64,000 nucleotides of DNA from Acidobacteriota bacterium (GTDB lineage Bacteria; Acidobacteriota; Blastocatellia; Pyrinomonadales; Pyrinomonadaceae). Under the pieces are notes generated by a model. The model was not told where the DNA came from. It worked only from the letters and a program-made list of their open reading frames with translations, and made no database searches. This document shows, in pieces, positions 1 to 7,336 of this stretch. How positions within the stretch are numbered: the first letter of the stretch is position 1; the number at the start of each line of letters is the position of its first letter. Both the position numbers and the translations under genes were made by a program. Where the stretch lies: contig QHXI01000054.1 in NCBI GenBank assembly GCA_003222895.1, positions 47,255-111,254 of the forward strand, read 5' to 3'.

Positions 1-2090
1 TCCGGATAGAAAGGCAAGAGATCGAAGTTCAATCCGTAGCGCGCGAATTGCGCGCGATAAAAGTCGCGGCGACCGGCCTGAATGGTGATGTCGCGCGCGG
101 GCAATTGATTGGTGGGCACCGTCTTCGGATCGACGTTCACCGCAACACAAGTCAGGCAAGTTGGAAAGCCCGTCTGTCCGGCAACCGCAGTGTAGGTCGT
201 CAATCCATCCAGCCCGTTCACCAGATAGCTCGCGACTAAGTTCGATTGAATCTGCGTGTAGTACATGCCGTAGCCGCCGCGAATTGAGGTGCGCGAGCTG
301 CCACCCGGATGCCAACCAAAACCAAAGCGCGGCGCGAAGTTCTTCCTGGCATCCGTCAAGGTCTGCCGATCATATCGAAGCCCCACATCGATCGTGACGT
401 CCTTTTGTAAGTGGATGCTGTCCTGGACAAAACCCGTCAACAACCACTGCGACAGATCGTAGCGACTGATCCCAAAATCGATCGGCTGCTGGTAGTTCTG
501 CACATCGGCCAGGGTCAACTGACCGAACGGCGCTGTCGTCGTGTTTCTGAAAGTGAACGTGCCGAGAATCGCAGTGCCGGGCTCGCTGCCAAAGCCGCCT
601 GAGTTGTGATGGATCACACTTCCGCCGATGCGAAGATAGTGTTTGCCGCGCGACCACGATGCTGTGTCGGCAAACTGGAATTGATGACTCCAAAGATTTG
701 ATGCTCGCGACTGTCCAATGGTAAACGGCACAGCGCCCCCGCGTGTGTAAGTAGTCGAGAGCGTCTGCGCTTCCCAAAGAGTGACCGGATCGCCATGCAG
801 ATAAGCAAACCGCGCTTCGTTGAGCAGGTTCTTGTCGATGACGGTTGTGTGATTGGCCTGAAACGTCCACGAACGGCGCGAATATTTGCGTGCAACGCTG
901 GGCGCGTTCGTGCCGCCGACAGCATCCTGCGGGTTGTCATCATAAAATCGATCGACATTGAACCGAAACATCAACGTCTGGTTCGACGTGAGCTTGTGAT
1001 CGATTCTTCCGTCAAAAAGAAACTGCCGATAGTGTCCCGTGTAATCAAGATGTCCATCCGCCGGCAAGACAAACGAAGGCAAGCTCGACGACAAATAGGT
1101 CCTGCGATTCTGCCGCGTGTAATCAGCCGTTCCGAAAAAGAAAGTCTTGTCCTCCTTGATTGGCCCGCCGATGGAGCCCGAGACCTGTTGCAACGCATCC
1201 GGGATGTCCACTGGATTGATCGCGACCAGCGTCGCCGGCGTTATACAAGTCGGTACCGATGGTGGACAGAAACCTTTGCTCGAAAATGTCTTTGCCTGCC
1301 AACCACCGGGACGGACCAAGACTAATCCTTCGCCATGCAGGCCATTCGTGCCTGATTTTGTCACGATGTTTAGTGCCGGCCCGGAGGTCCAACCGAATTC
1401 GGATGAGAACGCATTGGTCAGCACTGACATTTCCTGGATCGCGCCGATCGGTATCGTGGCGATTTGCGTCTGCCGGCCCCATCCTTCGTCGTTACTCGCG
1501 CCATCGAGCGTGAACGTTGTTGCTCGCCGCGAACCAACACCGGTGATGAAATAGGTCTGATTGACGAAGAGGTCTCCCGTTCCCTTTCCCTGGCGAAACG
1601 CCGAATTGAGAAGCGGCAGCGACGAAGTTTTGCGTCCGAGAATTGGCGTCTCGTTGATTTGCTCAGTGCCGAGCGGAAGACCAATTTGCGGAGTCGTGCG
1701 CACACCCTCAGTTGTGCCGTAAACGGTAACCTGACTGGTGCCGCCGCTCGCCACCAGCGTGACCTTCACGGTAACGGTTTCGCCCGCGCGCAACGAGAGA
1801 CCCGTCACGTCTTCGGCAGTAAAGCCGCTCATCGTCACGCTGACTTTGTACTCACCCGTGAGTGGCAGCGCGGCAATCGTCGCCGAACCTGTCTCTCCGG
1901 AAACAACCTCGCGCACAGCTCCAGTTGCCGTGTTCATAACCGAAACATTCGCGCCCCGCACCACCGCCCCATTTTGATCGACGACAGTGACGATCATCGA
2001 CGCGGTGTTTGGCGATTGCGCAGACGCTGCCAACGCTGTAAATGCGACGAGCAAAGCGAACACACCGAGTTGGATGAGAAAGGACTTCAT
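1..2090 (-). CDS. TonB-dependent receptor, Oar-like, with N-terminal carboxypeptidase-regulatory domain (3' end outside window)
   Basis: Outer-membrane receptor/transporter; about 696 codons are visible and the C-terminal barrel runs off the left edge. Read from the ATG at 2090, it has a signal peptide (roughly residues 1-23, ending ALAASA). An Ig-like carboxypeptidase-regulatory domain follows (VTVVDQNGAVVRGANVSV...), then a plug-like region (TFTLDGASNDEGWG, EFGWTSGPALNIVTKSGTN) and barrel strands (FRFNVDRFYDDNPQ, VGLRYDRQTL). This arrangement is typical of acidobacterial Oar/SusC-like receptors. The substrate is unknown, and no transporter genes lie beside it on the same strand. Long antisense reading frames over it are shadows. 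The family is clear; the ligand is not. Confidence 0.88.
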   Translation of the reverse strand, partial: MKSFLIQLGVFALLVAFTALAASAQSPNTASMIVTVVDQNGAVVRGANVSVMNTATGAVREVVSGETGSATIAALPLTGEYKVSVTMSGFTAEDVTGLSLRAGETVTVKVTLVASGGTSQVTVYGTTEGVRTTPQIGLPLGTEQINETPILGRKTSSLPLLNSAFRQGKGTGDLFVNQTYFITGVGSRRATTFTLDGASNDEGWGRQTQIATIPIGAIQEMSVLTNAFSSEFGWTSGPALNIVTKSGTNGLHGEGLVLVRPGGWQAKTFSSKGFCPPSVPTCITPATLVAINPVDIPDALQQVSGSIGGPIKEDKTFFFGTADYTRQNRRTYLSSSLPSFVLPADGHLDYTGHYRQFLFDGRIDHKLTSNQTLMFRFNVDRFYDDNPQDAVGGTNAPSVARKYSRRSWTFQANHTTVIDKNLLNEARFAYLHGDPVTLWEAQTLSTTYTRGGAVPFTIGQSRASNLWSHQFQFADTASWSRGKHYLRIGGSVIHHNSGGFGSEPGTAILGTFTFRNTTTAPFGQLTLADVQNYQQPIDFGISRYDLSQWLLTGFVQDSIHLQKDVTIDVGLRYDRQTLTDARKNFAPRFGFGWHPGGSSRTSIRGGYGMYYTQIQSNLVASYLVNGLDGLTTYTAVAGQTGFPTCLTCVAVNVDPKTVPTNQLPARDITIQAGRRDFYRAQFARYGLNFDLLPFYP

Positions 2091-2221
2091 CGTGTTTTGG
2101 GTCCTCGAAACGAGAAGACTTCAAGCAGGGGAAGATGAATTTAGCGCGACGCGAGGAAATACTACCAGCCGCCGTTGAAAGGTCAGCTCGATGTCCGTCC
2201 CGTAATGTTATACTGGCCGCG

Positions 2222-2506
2222 ATGAAAATAGAGTTCACGAGCCAACTATTCAAAGAAGGAAAAATGTTCGTTGCGCACTCGCCTGAACTAGACATCTCTT
2301 CTTGCGCCCCGACTGAACGTAAGGCGTTAGCGAATCTGCAAGAGGCCGTGCGCCTTTTTCTTGAGGAGGCCGCCCGGAAAGGTTCACTCAATCAGATTCT
2401 GGAAGAGTCCGGCTTCTCACGACGCCAGCACACCCTAGTTGGCCCAAAATTAATTCACACTAAGCGGATCACCATGCCTCTCACACTCTCTTATGCCGAA
2501 GCTTAG
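2222..2506 (+). CDS. hicB: HicB-family antitoxin
   Basis: 94-residue protein with the compact degenerate RNase H-like fold of HicB/UPF0150 antitoxins (MKIEFTSQLFKEGKMFVAHSPELD, then an ...EAVRLFLEEA helix). HicB neutralises the HicA mRNA interferase and usually represses the operon. The ATG at 2222 gives the canonical N-terminus; a longer in-frame start at 2135 adds residues unlike the family. Its stop (2504-2506) lies inside the start of the hicA reading frame, the usual translational coupling. The hicB-first gene order is one of the two common arrangements. Confidence 0.75.
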   Translation: MKIEFTSQLFKEGKMFVAHSPELDISSCAPTERKALANLQEAVRLFLEEAARKGSLNQILEESGFSRRQHTLVGPKLIHTKRITMPLTLSYAEA

Positions 2507-2725
2507 CCGGTCCACTACCGATTACTCGCATGCGTGTTTGAGAAAGATGGCTTTGGGCTAGCTCGCGAAGAGGGCGACCATATGATCTACACCAAACGCG
2601 GAGTTCTTCGTCCGATCGTTATTCCCAAATACACAAACATTCCAGTTTTCATCATTAAGAACAACCTGCGAAGCGGGGGAATCAATCGCGAGAGATATTT
2701 CGAACTTCTTGGTAAGTGCCGATAG
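2493..2725 (+). pseudogene. hicA: HicA-like mRNA interferase, frameshifted
   Basis: Toxin partner of hicB. From the ATG at 2493 the frame reads MPKLSR... and soon stops. The family-like body (FEKDGFGLAREEGDHMIYTK, then RPIVIPKYTNIPVFIIKNNL) lies in another frame up to the stop at 2723-2725. If one C is restored in the short C-run at 2506-2508, the frame becomes MPKLSPVHYRLLACVFEKDGF and runs through to the end. This matches the N-terminus expected for HicA, with the catalytic His in GDH. The break is therefore a single-base deletion, a sequencing error, or a rare frameshift site. Translation could also start at the GTG at 2534, giving 63 residues without the first strand. Confidence 0.7.
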
Positions 2726-2726
2726 T

Positions 2727-4181
2727 TTACTTCCCAAACCAACCAATCGGCTTGCCTGAGAGATCAACCCAGACACTCTTCACCTGCGTGTAAAGATCGA
2801 GCGCGTGCTTGCCCATTTCGCGGCCGTAACCTGATTGCTTGTAGCCACCAAACGGCGACGCCGCATTCATCATGTTGTATGTATTGATCCAGACAACGCC
2901 GGCTTTGATCGCTTTCGCGAAACGATGCGCACGCGTGATGTTCTGCGTCCAGATCCCTGCCGACAATCCATAGATCGTATCGTTCGCTTTCTGAATCAGC
3001 TCATCATCGTCTTTGAAAGTGATGACGCTTGAGACCGGGCCGAATATCTCTTCCTGGGCCACACGCATTTTATTATCAACGTCAGAGAAGATCGTTGGTT
3101 GGAAGAAATAGCCGTTCTGAAATTGAGGGTCGAGCTGCGGTGACCAGCTCTTAATCCGATTCAATTGCTCTGCCGAAACCTGCGGCCCCATCAAAGTCGC
3201 CTTGTCCATCGGATCGCCGACCTTGACCTTCTCTGCTTTTTCCTTGAATCGTCCGAGGAATTCATCCTTGACCTTCTCTTCGACGAAGATACGCGAGCCG
3301 GCGCAGCACACCTGACCCTGATTGAAAAAGATTCCCATCATCGCGCCGTTCACCGCTTGATCGATATCGGCATCGGCGAAGATGACGTTTGGGGCTTTGC
3401 CGCCGAGTTCGAGCGAAACCTTCGTCAGATTTTCTGCCGCTGCTTTCGCGATCAGCTTTCCAACTTCAGTCGATCCGGTGAACGCAATTTTGTCGATGTC
3501 TTTGTGTGAAGCGAGTGCCGCGCCGGCAGTCTCGCCATAACCCGTGACGATATTGACGACGCCTTCGGGAAAACCTGCCTCTTGAATCAGCTTCGCGAGT
3601 TCAAGCGCCGTAACGGGAGTTTGTTCGGCAGGCTTCAACACCACCGTGTTTCCCGCCGCCAACGCCGGCGCAAGTTTCCACGCCGCCATCAACAGAGGAA
3701 AATTCCACGGAATGATTTGGCCGCAGACGCCGACCGGCTCGCGCAGAGTGTAATTGAACATCTGACCCGGCACCGGAATCGTTTCGCCTTCAATCTTCGT
3801 GGACCAGCCGGCGAAGTATTCGAAGTTTTCAACCACGCCCGGCAAATCTATATAAGTCGATTCTTTGATCGGCTTGCCGTTATCACGCGTTTCCAGTTCC
3901 GCAAGTTGTGCCGCATCGCGTTCGATCAACTGCGAAAGCTTGTAGAGCAGACGGCCGCGATCGCGCGCGCTCATCTTCGACCATTTCCCTTCAAAGGCTT
4001 TGCGCGCGGCGGCGACGGCTTTATCGACATCGGCTTTGTCAGCTTCGGCAACTTCGGCGAATGTCTCGCCCGTTGCAGGATTCGGCGTCGCGAAAGTCTT
4101 GCTTGATTCGGCATCGACGAACTGTCCGTCGATGAATAGTTGATAACGTCGCGGCGTGGTTTGCGGTTGTGGTGTTGACAT
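2727..4181 (-). CDS. NAD(P)-dependent aldehyde dehydrogenase
   Basis: Oxidises an aldehyde to its acid with NAD(P)+. The 484 residues carry the full class signature: PWNFPLLMAAWKLAPALAAG, coenzyme-binding Lys183 (VLKPAEQTP), the GSTEVGKLI nucleotide loop, general-base Glu258 (SLELGGKAP) and catalytic Cys292 (NQGQVCCAGSR). It resembles the betaine/retinal-type ALDH1 group, but the substrate cannot be fixed from sequence. Between VSAEQLNRIKS and NGYFFQPTIF the chain seems about a dozen residues shorter than most relatives. The gene is convergent with the hicBA remnant and stands alone. Confidence 0.93.
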   Translation of the reverse strand: MSTPQPQTTPRRYQLFIDGQFVDAESSKTFATPNPATGETFAEVAEADKADVDKAVAAARKAFEGKWSKMSARDRGRLLYKLSQLIERDAAQLAELETRDNGKPIKESTYIDLPGVVENFEYFAGWSTKIEGETIPVPGQMFNYTLREPVGVCGQIIPWNFPLLMAAWKLAPALAAGNTVVLKPAEQTPVTALELAKLIQEAGFPEGVVNIVTGYGETAGAALASHKDIDKIAFTGSTEVGKLIAKAAAENLTKVSLELGGKAPNVIFADADIDQAVNGAMMGIFFNQGQVCCAGSRIFVEEKVKDEFLGRFKEKAEKVKVGDPMDKATLMGPQVSAEQLNRIKSWSPQLDPQFQNGYFFQPTIFSDVDNKMRVAQEEIFGPVSSVITFKDDDELIQKANDTIYGLSAGIWTQNITRAHRFAKAIKAGVVWINTYNMMNAASPFGGYKQSGYGREMGKHALDLYTQVKSVWVDLSGKPIGWFGK

Positions 4182-4253
4182 GATTTCGTTTCCTTGTCTG
4201 ATTTGAGAAACAATCTAGCATTGTGGAAACCGGAAAGTCTAAGCCCAAAAAAT

Positions 4254-4323
4254 AAGCCACAGATAAACACGGATCGACACAGATAATTATTCTGATCTGT
4301 GTAAATCTGTGTTATCTGTGGCT
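4254..4323. repeat. Inverted repeat of the ATCTGTG type
   Basis: A near-palindrome between the divergent aldehyde dehydrogenase and DUF5996 genes. The left arm reads AGCCACAGATAAACACGGAT and the right arm ends ATCTGTGTTATCTGTGGCT, with repeated ATCTGTG units between. Such ATCTGTG-rich elements are known as dispersed extragenic repeats in several environmental phyla. It sits where both promoters should be, so it may form a hairpin or bind a protein. Confidence 0.6.
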
Positions 4324-4342
4324 ATGTTCGCGCAATGCGGTT

Positions 4343-5257
4343 ATGGTTAGCCACATGAACACTTGGCCCGAACTCATCCTGGAAGAATGGCAAGACACGC
4401 TCGCGACCGTTCACATGTGGACGCAAATTGTCGGCAAGATTCGGATGAAACAAACGCCGCTGGTCAATCATTGGTGGAACGTGACGCTCTATGTTTCGGC
4501 GCGCGGGCTGACGACTTCCCCCATGCCTTATGAAGATCGCATCTTCGAAATCGAATTCGATTTTATCGATCACAAGCTGCGCATCGATTGCAGCGACGGC
4601 GCGCTGACGACGCTTGATCTACGTCCACAGACAGTCTCTGATTTCTATAAAGAGTTGATGGGCGCGCTTCATGGATTGGACATAGACGTAAAGATTTGGA
4701 CCATGCCGGTCGAAGTGCCGTCACCGTTCTCGGCAGTGCGGGAAGCGATTCACTTCGAACAGGATGAAGTGCACAAGTCTTACGACGCCGACTATGTCAA
4801 TCGGTTCTGGCGCGCGCTCGTAAACATCGACGAGGTATTCAAAGAGTTTCGGGCGCACTTCGTCGGCAAAGTGAGCCCGGTGCATTTCTGGTGGGGCAGC
4901 TTCGATCATGCGGTGACGCGCTTCTCAGGCCGGCCCGCACCGCCGCGCGAAGGCGCCGATCAAATAACGCAGGAAGCTTATTCACACGAAGTGATCAGTC
5001 ACGGCTTCTGGCCCGGCGGCAACGGCACCCAGGCCGCGTTCTATGCTTACGCCGCACCCGAGCCCGCAGGTTTCGGAGAAGCCAAGGTCAAACCCGCGGC
5101 CAGTTTCTATTCGTTAGAGGTGAAGGAATTCTTCTTACCATACGACGCCGTTCGACAATCCACTTCACCGGAAGATGCGTTGATGGACTTCTGTCAGAGT
5201 ACGTACGAAGCAGGTGCGAATTTGGGGAACTGGGATCGGAAGGCGTTGGAGCGATAG
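4343..5257 (+). CDS. DUF5996 family protein
   Basis: Uncharacterised cytoplasmic protein of about 304 residues, full length for DUF5996. Typical segments are an N-terminal TWPELILEEWQDTLATVHMW, the NHWWNVTLYVSARGLTT strand, and a C-terminal FWWGSFDHAVTRFSGR stretch followed by HEVISHGFWPGG. No catalytic motif is assigned. An alternative start is the second ATG at 4355 (MNTWPEL), which matches many homologues better. No operon partner; a hairpin repeat lies just downstream. Confidence 0.8.
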   Translation: MVSHMNTWPELILEEWQDTLATVHMWTQIVGKIRMKQTPLVNHWWNVTLYVSARGLTTSPMPYEDRIFEIEFDFIDHKLRIDCSDGALTTLDLRPQTVSDFYKELMGALHGLDIDVKIWTMPVEVPSPFSAVREAIHFEQDEVHKSYDADYVNRFWRALVNIDEVFKEFRAHFVGKVSPVHFWWGSFDHAVTRFSGRPAPPREGADQITQEAYSHEVISHGFWPGGNGTQAAFYAYAAPEPAGFGEAKVKPAASFYSLEVKEFFLPYDAVRQSTSPEDALMDFCQSTYEAGANLGNWDRKALER

Positions 5258-5258
5258 C

Positions 5259-5284
5259 GGAGCGCGGACATCCTTGTCCGCATC
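5259..5284 (+). repeat. REP-like hairpin, ATCCTT-loop family (copy 1)
   Basis: GGAG head followed by the hairpin GCGGACATCCTTGTCCGC, immediately after the DUF5996 gene. The identical hairpin recurs at 14997 and, inverted, ends at 15089. Related hairpins with different arms but the same loop flank the RAYT gene. Confidence 0.7.
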
Positions 5285-5295
5285 TTTGTGGCAGT

Positions 5296-5316
5296 AGCCC
5301 GACCGTGAGGGAGGCT
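5296..5316 (+). repeat. CGACCGTNAGGGAGG repeat (copy 1)
   Basis: AGCCCGACCGTGAGGGAGGCT. Near-identical copies occur at 13749-13769 (same strand) and 55044-55064 (opposite strand), always between genes. This is a second dispersed extragenic repeat family. Confidence 0.65.
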
Positions 5317-5346
5317 CATGCAGTTGGATTTGTTATAATCCGAATC

Positions 5347-5472
5347 ATGAACGGGGACGAAGAAACCGAAGCCATCGAAGCATACGATGAGGCAAGAGCC
5401 TCAAACGACGAATCTATTCCATTCGTACAGGCGGTTAGAGAGATTGAAGATGAGTCAAACGATTACAATTAA
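5347..5472 (+). CDS. Small acidic hypothetical protein upstream of RHH/PIN pair
   Basis: 41-residue acidic frame (MNGDEETEAIEAYDEARASN...) overlapping the start of the RHH antitoxin gene by 23 bases. The sequence looks protein-like and faintly recalls acidic C-terminal tails of antitoxins, but I do not recognise a family. It could be a translated leader, a remnant of an older antitoxin, or chance coding. Confidence 0.4.
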   Translation: MNGDEETEAIEAYDEARASNDESIPFVQAVREIEDESNDYN

Positions 5473-5659
5473 CCTGCCGGATGACACTAAGAGCGCTCTT
5501 AACGATGCGGCTAACGAAGACGGCTTATCGGAAAGTGCATTAGTAGAAAAGGCCGTTGCGGACTACCTCTTCATACGGCGATTTCGTAGTCTTCGCGAGC
5601 GCCTGATGTCACAGGGCAAGGACCTCACCGACCAGGATGTCTTCGACATTGTGTCGTGA
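5450..5659 (+). CDS. Ribbon-helix-helix (CopG-like) antitoxin
   Basis: 69 residues: an N-terminal beta strand (TITINLPDD) and two helices, the ribbon-helix-helix DNA-binding fold, then a C-terminal tail (RSLRERLMSQGKDLTDQDVF) suited to wrapping the toxin. It should bind and inhibit the PIN toxin encoded next and autorepress the operon. Its TGA stop overlaps the GTG start of the toxin gene, showing translational coupling. Confidence 0.8.
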   Translation: MSQTITINLPDDTKSALNDAANEDGLSESALVEKAVADYLFIRRFRSLRERLMSQGKDLTDQDVFDIVS

Positions 5660-6057
5660 AGATCATTCTCGATACGAATGTCTTGATCGCCGCCCTCATC
5701 GCGCGCGGCACTTGTCATGAATTACTCGAACACTGCGCCGTACGTCACGACCTCTACACCTCGGACTTCATTCTCAACGAACTGCAGGAGAAACTGATTG
5801 AGAAGTTCGATTATTCGCCCGAATTGGCTGCGGAGGCCGTCGGAGTTGTTCGCTCAGGAATGACGGTCGCCAACGCCCAGAAGCTTGAAAGAGCTGTTTG
5901 CCGCGATCCCGATGACGACAACATCCTCGCCGCGGCAATTGCCGGCAGTTGCGATTGCATTATCACCGACGACAAGGATGTACTTGTGCTGAAGACGTAC
6001 GAAGGAGTAGAGATTTTCAGCCCACACGAATTTCTAATCAACGAAAGAAATAACTGA
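5656..6057 (+). CDS. PIN-domain toxin (putative toxin-antitoxin system toxin component, PIN family)
   Basis: 133-residue PIN-domain ribonuclease. Acidic metal-binding residues are visible in order: Asp6 in IILDTNVLIAAL, Glu in LNELQEKL, Asp in DPDDDNILAAA, and the ITDDKDVL motif. The set looks complete, so the toxin is probably active. It starts at GTG 5656 inside the stop of the RHH antitoxin gene. It is convergent with the UPF0175 gene, only 19 bases away. Confidence 0.85.
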   Translation: MKIILDTNVLIAALIARGTCHELLEHCAVRHDLYTSDFILNELQEKLIEKFDYSPELAAEAVGVVRSGMTVANAQKLERAVCRDPDDDNILAAAIAGSCDCIITDDKDVLVLKTYEGVEIFSPHEFLINERNN

Positions 6058-6076
6058 GAAGTATTGGATACGACCA

Positions 6077-6343
6077 TTAGGAAGGTGAGATTTGTCGCGA
6101 GGAAACAAGATCATTCTCAAGGTCAGTTTCAGTGTAATCAAGATAGGCACCAGCTTGCTTGAGAAACGCATCCGTCTCCCAACGAGACTTGAACCCCAAC
6201 ACCCGTTGCACCTCGGCGTGCGTCAACTGACCATCGCGATAAGCCTGCGCAGCCAACGCTCTCAACGTCACGTTCGACAACTCACCTTGTCCGGCGAGGC
6301 GGCTGGCAATATCTTCGGGTAATTCGATTGCGACGTGAGTCAT
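6077..6343 (-). CDS. UPF0175 family protein (antitoxin-like)
   Basis: About 88 residues starting MTHVAIELPEDIA. The UPF0175 body has the order LRALAAQAYRDGQLTHAEVQ, then RWETDAFLKQAG and YTETDLENDL. These small HTH-like proteins are often antitoxins of DUF3368/PIN toxins. No DUF3368 partner is present; the nearest PIN toxin is convergent and has its own RHH antitoxin, so this one is an orphan or cross-acting. The ATG at 6343 is preferred over the longer frame from 6409, whose extra residues do not fit the family. Confidence 0.75.
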   Translation of the reverse strand: MTHVAIELPEDIASRLAGQGELSNVTLRALAAQAYRDGQLTHAEVQRVLGFKSRWETDAFLKQAGAYLDYTETDLENDLVSSRQISPS

Positions 6344-6405
6344 TGCTGATTCCTCGTCTCGAAATGTTAGCACGGTTGGTTCTAAGACATCATTTCGACG
6401 TTGAC

Positions 6406-7317
6406 TCACTCCGGCGCAACGCGACCCAGAATAATCGAGTCTTGAAATATTCGAGTATCTTCTGCTGAGATCTCATAATCAATGATGATGTCTCGATTAG
6501 GTAGCATTTCTGGTCGCGGATTGAAACCTGGGAGCTTAACCCTTGTCACTTCGTGGATCGTCCCGGGATGAATAACAAGGCCTCCGGTTGATCCATAGCG
6601 ATATCTCAACCCCTGGCCGTAATGAAGTTTCGAGAGTCCGTTGTTGCCGTTACCATCCAAGCCGTATTCTGCCGGTCTAAACGGCTCGGTCACGCTAAAT
6701 GCAAGGTACGGCGCTCTCGCGGTGCCACGGCCGATGTTTCTTATGCCAAGTACGATTTCTGTAGCGGGTCCGCCTCTTTCAAGACGCGTCGTTAGCTCAA
6801 GTTTGGGCCTTCTTCGCCTGCCAAACATATCTTCAAGATCGTAATGCTCCATCCGGTAAAAACTATCGCCGCTACGTTTGTAGTGTCGATCCTCACGACA
6901 CTTTGCCATGTGAGGTCCGGATTCACTTTCAGGAACCAGCGTAACTGCAAAACCACTATCAGCATTTGCCTCGAGAGTTTTGTGTCGCACGCCGTCAATC
7001 ATTGGCGAGACAGCTTCACCCGTTAGTGTATTCAAGCGTGTCAGAAACAATCGAAGAGGATTAATCTCTCGGAAATCGGAAGCGCAGTCTATCTGGTCGG
7101 CATTTCTCGTAGCCACTATCCCCCAAATTAACAAGCCACCACTCGAATTCGCGAACCCTGAAAGCGCCTTGGCAAGATTCTTTCTATCGGCTGCATGGGA
7201 TAAGTCCGGCGTGTTGGCGGTTTTGAAGTCGAGAGACAGATTCTCTTCCTGCCCACTTCTTACAAAGTTCTGCAAGGCTTCAAGAGTTAGGGCATCAAAC
7301 TGCTCTTCCAAGCTCAT
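6406..7317 (-). CDS. AlbA_2 (Schlafen-like) DNA-binding domain protein
   Basis: 303 residues. The N-terminal half matches the AlbA_2 fold: an ENLSLDFKTA strand, KALSGFANSSGGLLIWGI, and VTLVPESESGPHMAKCREDRHYKRSGDSFYRM. The C-terminal half (about 170-303) looks like a beta-sandwich of unknown role. Related proteins act as transcription regulators or defence components. It is encoded upstream of the UPF0175 gene on the same strand (62-base gap). The ATG at 7317 (MSLEEQFDAL) is chosen; the longer frame from 7464 runs over the 3' end of acnA. Confidence 0.75.
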   Translation of the reverse strand: MSLEEQFDALTLEALQNFVRSGQEENLSLDFKTANTPDLSHAADRKNLAKALSGFANSSGGLLIWGIVATRNADQIDCASDFREINPLRLFLTRLNTLTGEAVSPMIDGVRHKTLEANADSGFAVTLVPESESGPHMAKCREDRHYKRSGDSFYRMEHYDLEDMFGRRRRPKLELTTRLERGGPATEIVLGIRNIGRGTARAPYLAFSVTEPFRPAEYGLDGNGNNGLSKLHYGQGLRYRYGSTGGLVIHPGTIHEVTRVKLPGFNPRPEMLPNRDIIIDYEISAEDTRIFQDSIILGRVAPE

Positions 7318-7336
7318 ACGTTTCAAACGCGAAAAT

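Noticed and set aside
1464..2138. Long plus-strand reading frame (224 codons) over the first receptor gene
   Set aside because: Antisense to a clear TonB receptor; composition is Arg/Ser-rich shadow coding with no domain.
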